DNA of 64,000 nucleotides. It comes from Vibrio sp. qd031 (lineage in GTDB: Bacteria; Pseudomonadota; Gammaproteobacteria; Enterobacterales; Vibrionaceae). Below the pieces are notes generated by a model, which saw only the letters and a list, made by a program, of their open reading frames with translations, made no database searches and was not told where the DNA came from. Positions 62,619-64,000 of the stretch are shown here, piece after piece. The number at the start of each line of letters is the position of its first letter. The first letter of the stretch is position 1. The DNA lies in assembly GCF_002100145.1 (NCBI RefSeq), contig NZ_JXQD01000024.1, forward strand, positions 312,094-376,093, in the 5' to 3' direction. The translations under genes and the position numbers were made by a program.

Positions 62619-63341
62619 ATGACCTATCAAAATAGAAAAGTGACTTCCATCGTTACCAAGCTTATCGGCATTATAACGCTTGTCTTTAGTCTTTTTTGTA
62701 CCGCCCAAACAGATAATGAGACATTAAGTGACACAGAGCGCGTTCAACGAGCTGCTGAAGAGTACGCTCGCACCGTTGTTACCGTTCCCGATTTTGGCGA
62801 CATTGTCTTAGAAGCGGCACATATCGACTCGCGGCTAAAAGTGAGTGCTTGCGACAGCGGCTATGATCTCAGCACCTCTGGTTCGGCTAAATCCAGCGGA
62901 GTCACGGTGTTAGTTAAATGCCCAGGAGAAGACTGGCAAGTCTATGTCCCTGTGCGCTCAACCATTACCGTCCCTTTAGTGATCACAAAGTTGCCAATTG
63001 CTCGCGGGCAGCTCATTACTGCCAGTGATTTGGCCATTGAGTCCATTGAACAACGAGCTTACCGTCGTCAAGGATTCTATTCATTTGAGGCTATTGTTGG
63101 TTCAAAATCGAAGCGGGCGCTGCGAGTTGGCCAAGTGATTGAACGTAAAGATGTGTGTGCGGTGTGTCGAGGCGATACGGTAGTCATTAATGCCAATATG
63201 GGAGAAATGACCATTACTACGCGAGGAGAAGCGATGCGTGATGGATCGGTTGGTGAACAAGTAAAGGTGAAAAATAGTAAATCTCAACGTATAATTGATG
63301 CTACCGTAAGCGGCGTCGGTGAAGTGACGGTGCGGTTTTAA
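62619..63341 (+). CDS. flgA: Flagellar basal-body P-ring formation protein FlgA
   Basis: Periplasmic chaperone for P-ring (FlgI) assembly. The 240-residue protein has a signal sequence (VTKLIGIITLVFSLFCTAQ, about residues 12-30), an N-terminal segment with a Cys (KVSACDSGYDL, about 82-92) and a SAF domain beginning around RSTITVPLVITKLPIARGQL, ending VSGVGEVTVRF. A GTG at 62640 is an alternative start. It faces cheV and precedes flgM-flgN. Confidence 0.9.
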   Translation: MTYQNRKVTSIVTKLIGIITLVFSLFCTAQTDNETLSDTERVQRAAEEYARTVVTVPDFGDIVLEAAHIDSRLKVSACDSGYDLSTSGSAKSSGVTVLVKCPGEDWQVYVPVRSTITVPLVITKLPIARGQLITASDLAIESIEQRAYRRQGFYSFEAIVGSKSKRALRVGQVIERKDVCAVCRGDTVVINANMGEMTITTRGEAMRDGSVGEQVKVKNSKSQRIIDATVSGVGEVTVRF

Positions 63342-63360
63342 AAAAGATCCGTAATAGTGC

Positions 63361-63387
63361 TAAAGAACCTCCTCAATTGGTCGATAT
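63361..63387 (+). promoter_or_regulatory. Sigma-28 (FliA) type promoter of flgM
   Basis: TAAAGAAC (63361-63368), an 11-base spacer and GTCGATAT (63380-63387) match the enterobacterial sigma-28 form TAAAGTTT-N11-GCCGATAA at both ends. It ends 42 bases before the flgM ATG, a suitable distance, and flgM of Vibrio is expected to be FliA-dependent. Confidence 0.75.
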
Positions 63388-63429
63388 GGCTAGTACTGAC
63401 ACTATTTACGTAACTAAAAGGGGTATGTT

Positions 63430-63738
63430 ATGCCCAGTATAGACCAAATCAGAACTGGACAGGCCTATTCGATGGCCCGTAACTCAAAAGCGGAATCGGG
63501 CGGTCAAACCACGAACACGGCAAAAAACGAAAGCCCAGTTCGTTCAGATTCTGTATCTGTGAGCGACCAAGGTAGAGCCATTAATCAAATGCAGCAACAA
63601 ATGGCCGCAGAGCCGAGCTTCGATGCTGCAAAAGTGCAATCTATTAAAGAAGCGATTGCGAACGGGTCATACGTTGTCGATGCAGAACAACTGGCAACGA
63701 ATATTTTAAAGTTTGAACAAGAGCTGACTGATATTTAA
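63430..63738 (+). CDS. flgM: Anti-sigma-28 factor FlgM
   Basis: Holds FliA inactive until it is exported through the finished hook-basal body. The 102-residue protein is rich in polar residues and largely disordered in the N-terminal half (TGQAYSMARNSKAESGGQTT); the C-terminal half has the FliA-binding helices AAKVQSIKEAIANGSYVVD and AEQLATNILKFEQEL. The ATG follows an AAGGGG site by 6 bases. It is in front of flgN. Confidence 0.93.
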   Translation: MPSIDQIRTGQAYSMARNSKAESGGQTTNTAKNESPVRSDSVSVSDQGRAINQMQQQMAAEPSFDAAKVQSIKEAIANGSYVVDAEQLATNILKFEQELTDI

Positions 63739-63768
63739 CCGCCCATTAGTCAGCCAATTTGAGAGAAA

Positions 63769-64000
63769 ATGGCTGCTTTAAACGATTTGCTGGAGTTTCA
63801 GGTTAAAAATACCCGTGAGCTCCTAGATGTTTTACAACTCGAACAACACGCGATCACCGCTAGACATTCTGCGGAGATTGAGTCGATCGCGCAAAAAAAA
63901 TCTCAACTGGTTACACAAATCCAGTCTACCGATCAGCGTATTGCCGCACATCCAGATCTCGAACAGTTATCACAATCTGACGCATTCGATACCCAAGTAA
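63769..64000 (+). CDS. flgN: Flagellar chaperone FlgN (3' end outside the window)
   Basis: Export chaperone for hook-associated proteins FlgK and FlgL. The visible 77 residues (MAALNDLLEFQVKNTREL onwards) are helical, with heptad-like spacing over IESIAQKKSQLVTQIQST, as expected of FlgN. The ATG is preceded by GAGAGA. It starts 30 bp after flgM and runs beyond base 64000, so completeness cannot be judged. Confidence 0.88.
   Translation, partial: MAALNDLLEFQVKNTRELLDVLQLEQHAITARHSAEIESIAQKKSQLVTQIQSTDQRIAAHPDLEQLSQSDAFDTQV

Noticed and set aside
1..64000. tRNA, rRNA, CRISPR array, prophage or complete insertion sequence
   Set aside because: No cloverleaf-like sequence, no regularly spaced repeats, no integrase, capsid or full transposase frame was seen on either strand by eye; short RNAs could still have been missed.

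Overview
The window is a gammaproteobacterial chromosome segment that I assign to a Vibrio-type organism (Vibrionaceae). The assignment rests on gene content and order: a FadR with the Vibrio-specific insertion divergent from nhaB, yfbV-ackA-pta, the alaA-yfbR-dGTPase-like cluster beside a men operon, two chemotaxis genes (cheV, cheR) next to flgA-flgM-flgN, and a betIBA operon. The species cannot be fixed from the sequence alone. No rRNA, tRNA, CRISPR array, complete insertion sequence or prophage was seen; the mobile DNA is limited to a decayed IS66 transposase fragment near 1.2-1.5 kb.

Layout. 0-1.1 kb: 3' part of a HExxH metallopeptidase gene cut by the window edge. 1.2-5.3 kb: IS66 remnant, then betIBA (choline to glycine betaine) on the minus strand with a palindromic BetI operator. 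5.3-17.5 kb: mixed metabolic and envelope genes: DUF3859 protein, Sel1-repeat lipoprotein, a transporter remnant ahead of serine deaminase sdaA, DUF3047 protein, a chemoreceptor, a GNAT enzyme, a two-CDGSH/glutamate-synthase-domain fusion, an outer-membrane barrel, a metzincin-like lipoprotein and a histone-deacetylase-fold amidohydrolase. 17.6-23.5 kb: MATE exporter, BCCT osmolyte transporter, and an exonuclease/CBS-nucleotidyltransferase pair. 23.6-28.9 kb: the SOS mutagenesis cassette imuA-imuB-dnaE2 behind a near-perfect LexA box. 29-34.4 kb: fadR, nhaB, dsbB, a SEC-C protein, dusC. 34.5-39.3 kb: a maltodextrin glucosidase and a three-gene ABC importer. 39.6-43.9 kb: yfbV and ackA-pta. 44.4-49.9 kb: nitroreductase, a 1059-residue membrane HD-GYP phosphodiesterase, a Tim44-like membrane protein, a 50-residue membrane protein. 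49.9-56.1 kb: menaquinone operon menF-menD-menH-menC-menE, from which menB is absent. 56.3-60.7 kb: alaA, yfbR, dGTPase-like gene, a DTW-domain tRNA modifier and a rhombosortase. 60.7-64 kb: cheR and cheV on the minus strand, divergent from flgA, flgM (with a sigma-28 type promoter) and the start of flgN.

How the parts relate. BetIBA and the BCCT carrier (19.3 kb) can together supply glycine betaine under osmotic stress, and nhaB adds sodium/proton exchange, as expected for a marine or brackish bacterium. AckA-Pta and SdaA feed and drain the acetyl-CoA/pyruvate node. The men genes supply quinone for anaerobic respiration but lack the naphthoate synthase step locally. The strongest items for a second look are the missing menB, the displacement of cheV-cheR from the flgB operon that usually follows them, the CDGSH fusion protein, the metzincin-like lipoprotein with an off-register third ligand, the structured nhaB leader, and several short ORFs. 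I did not find a clearly new multi-gene system.
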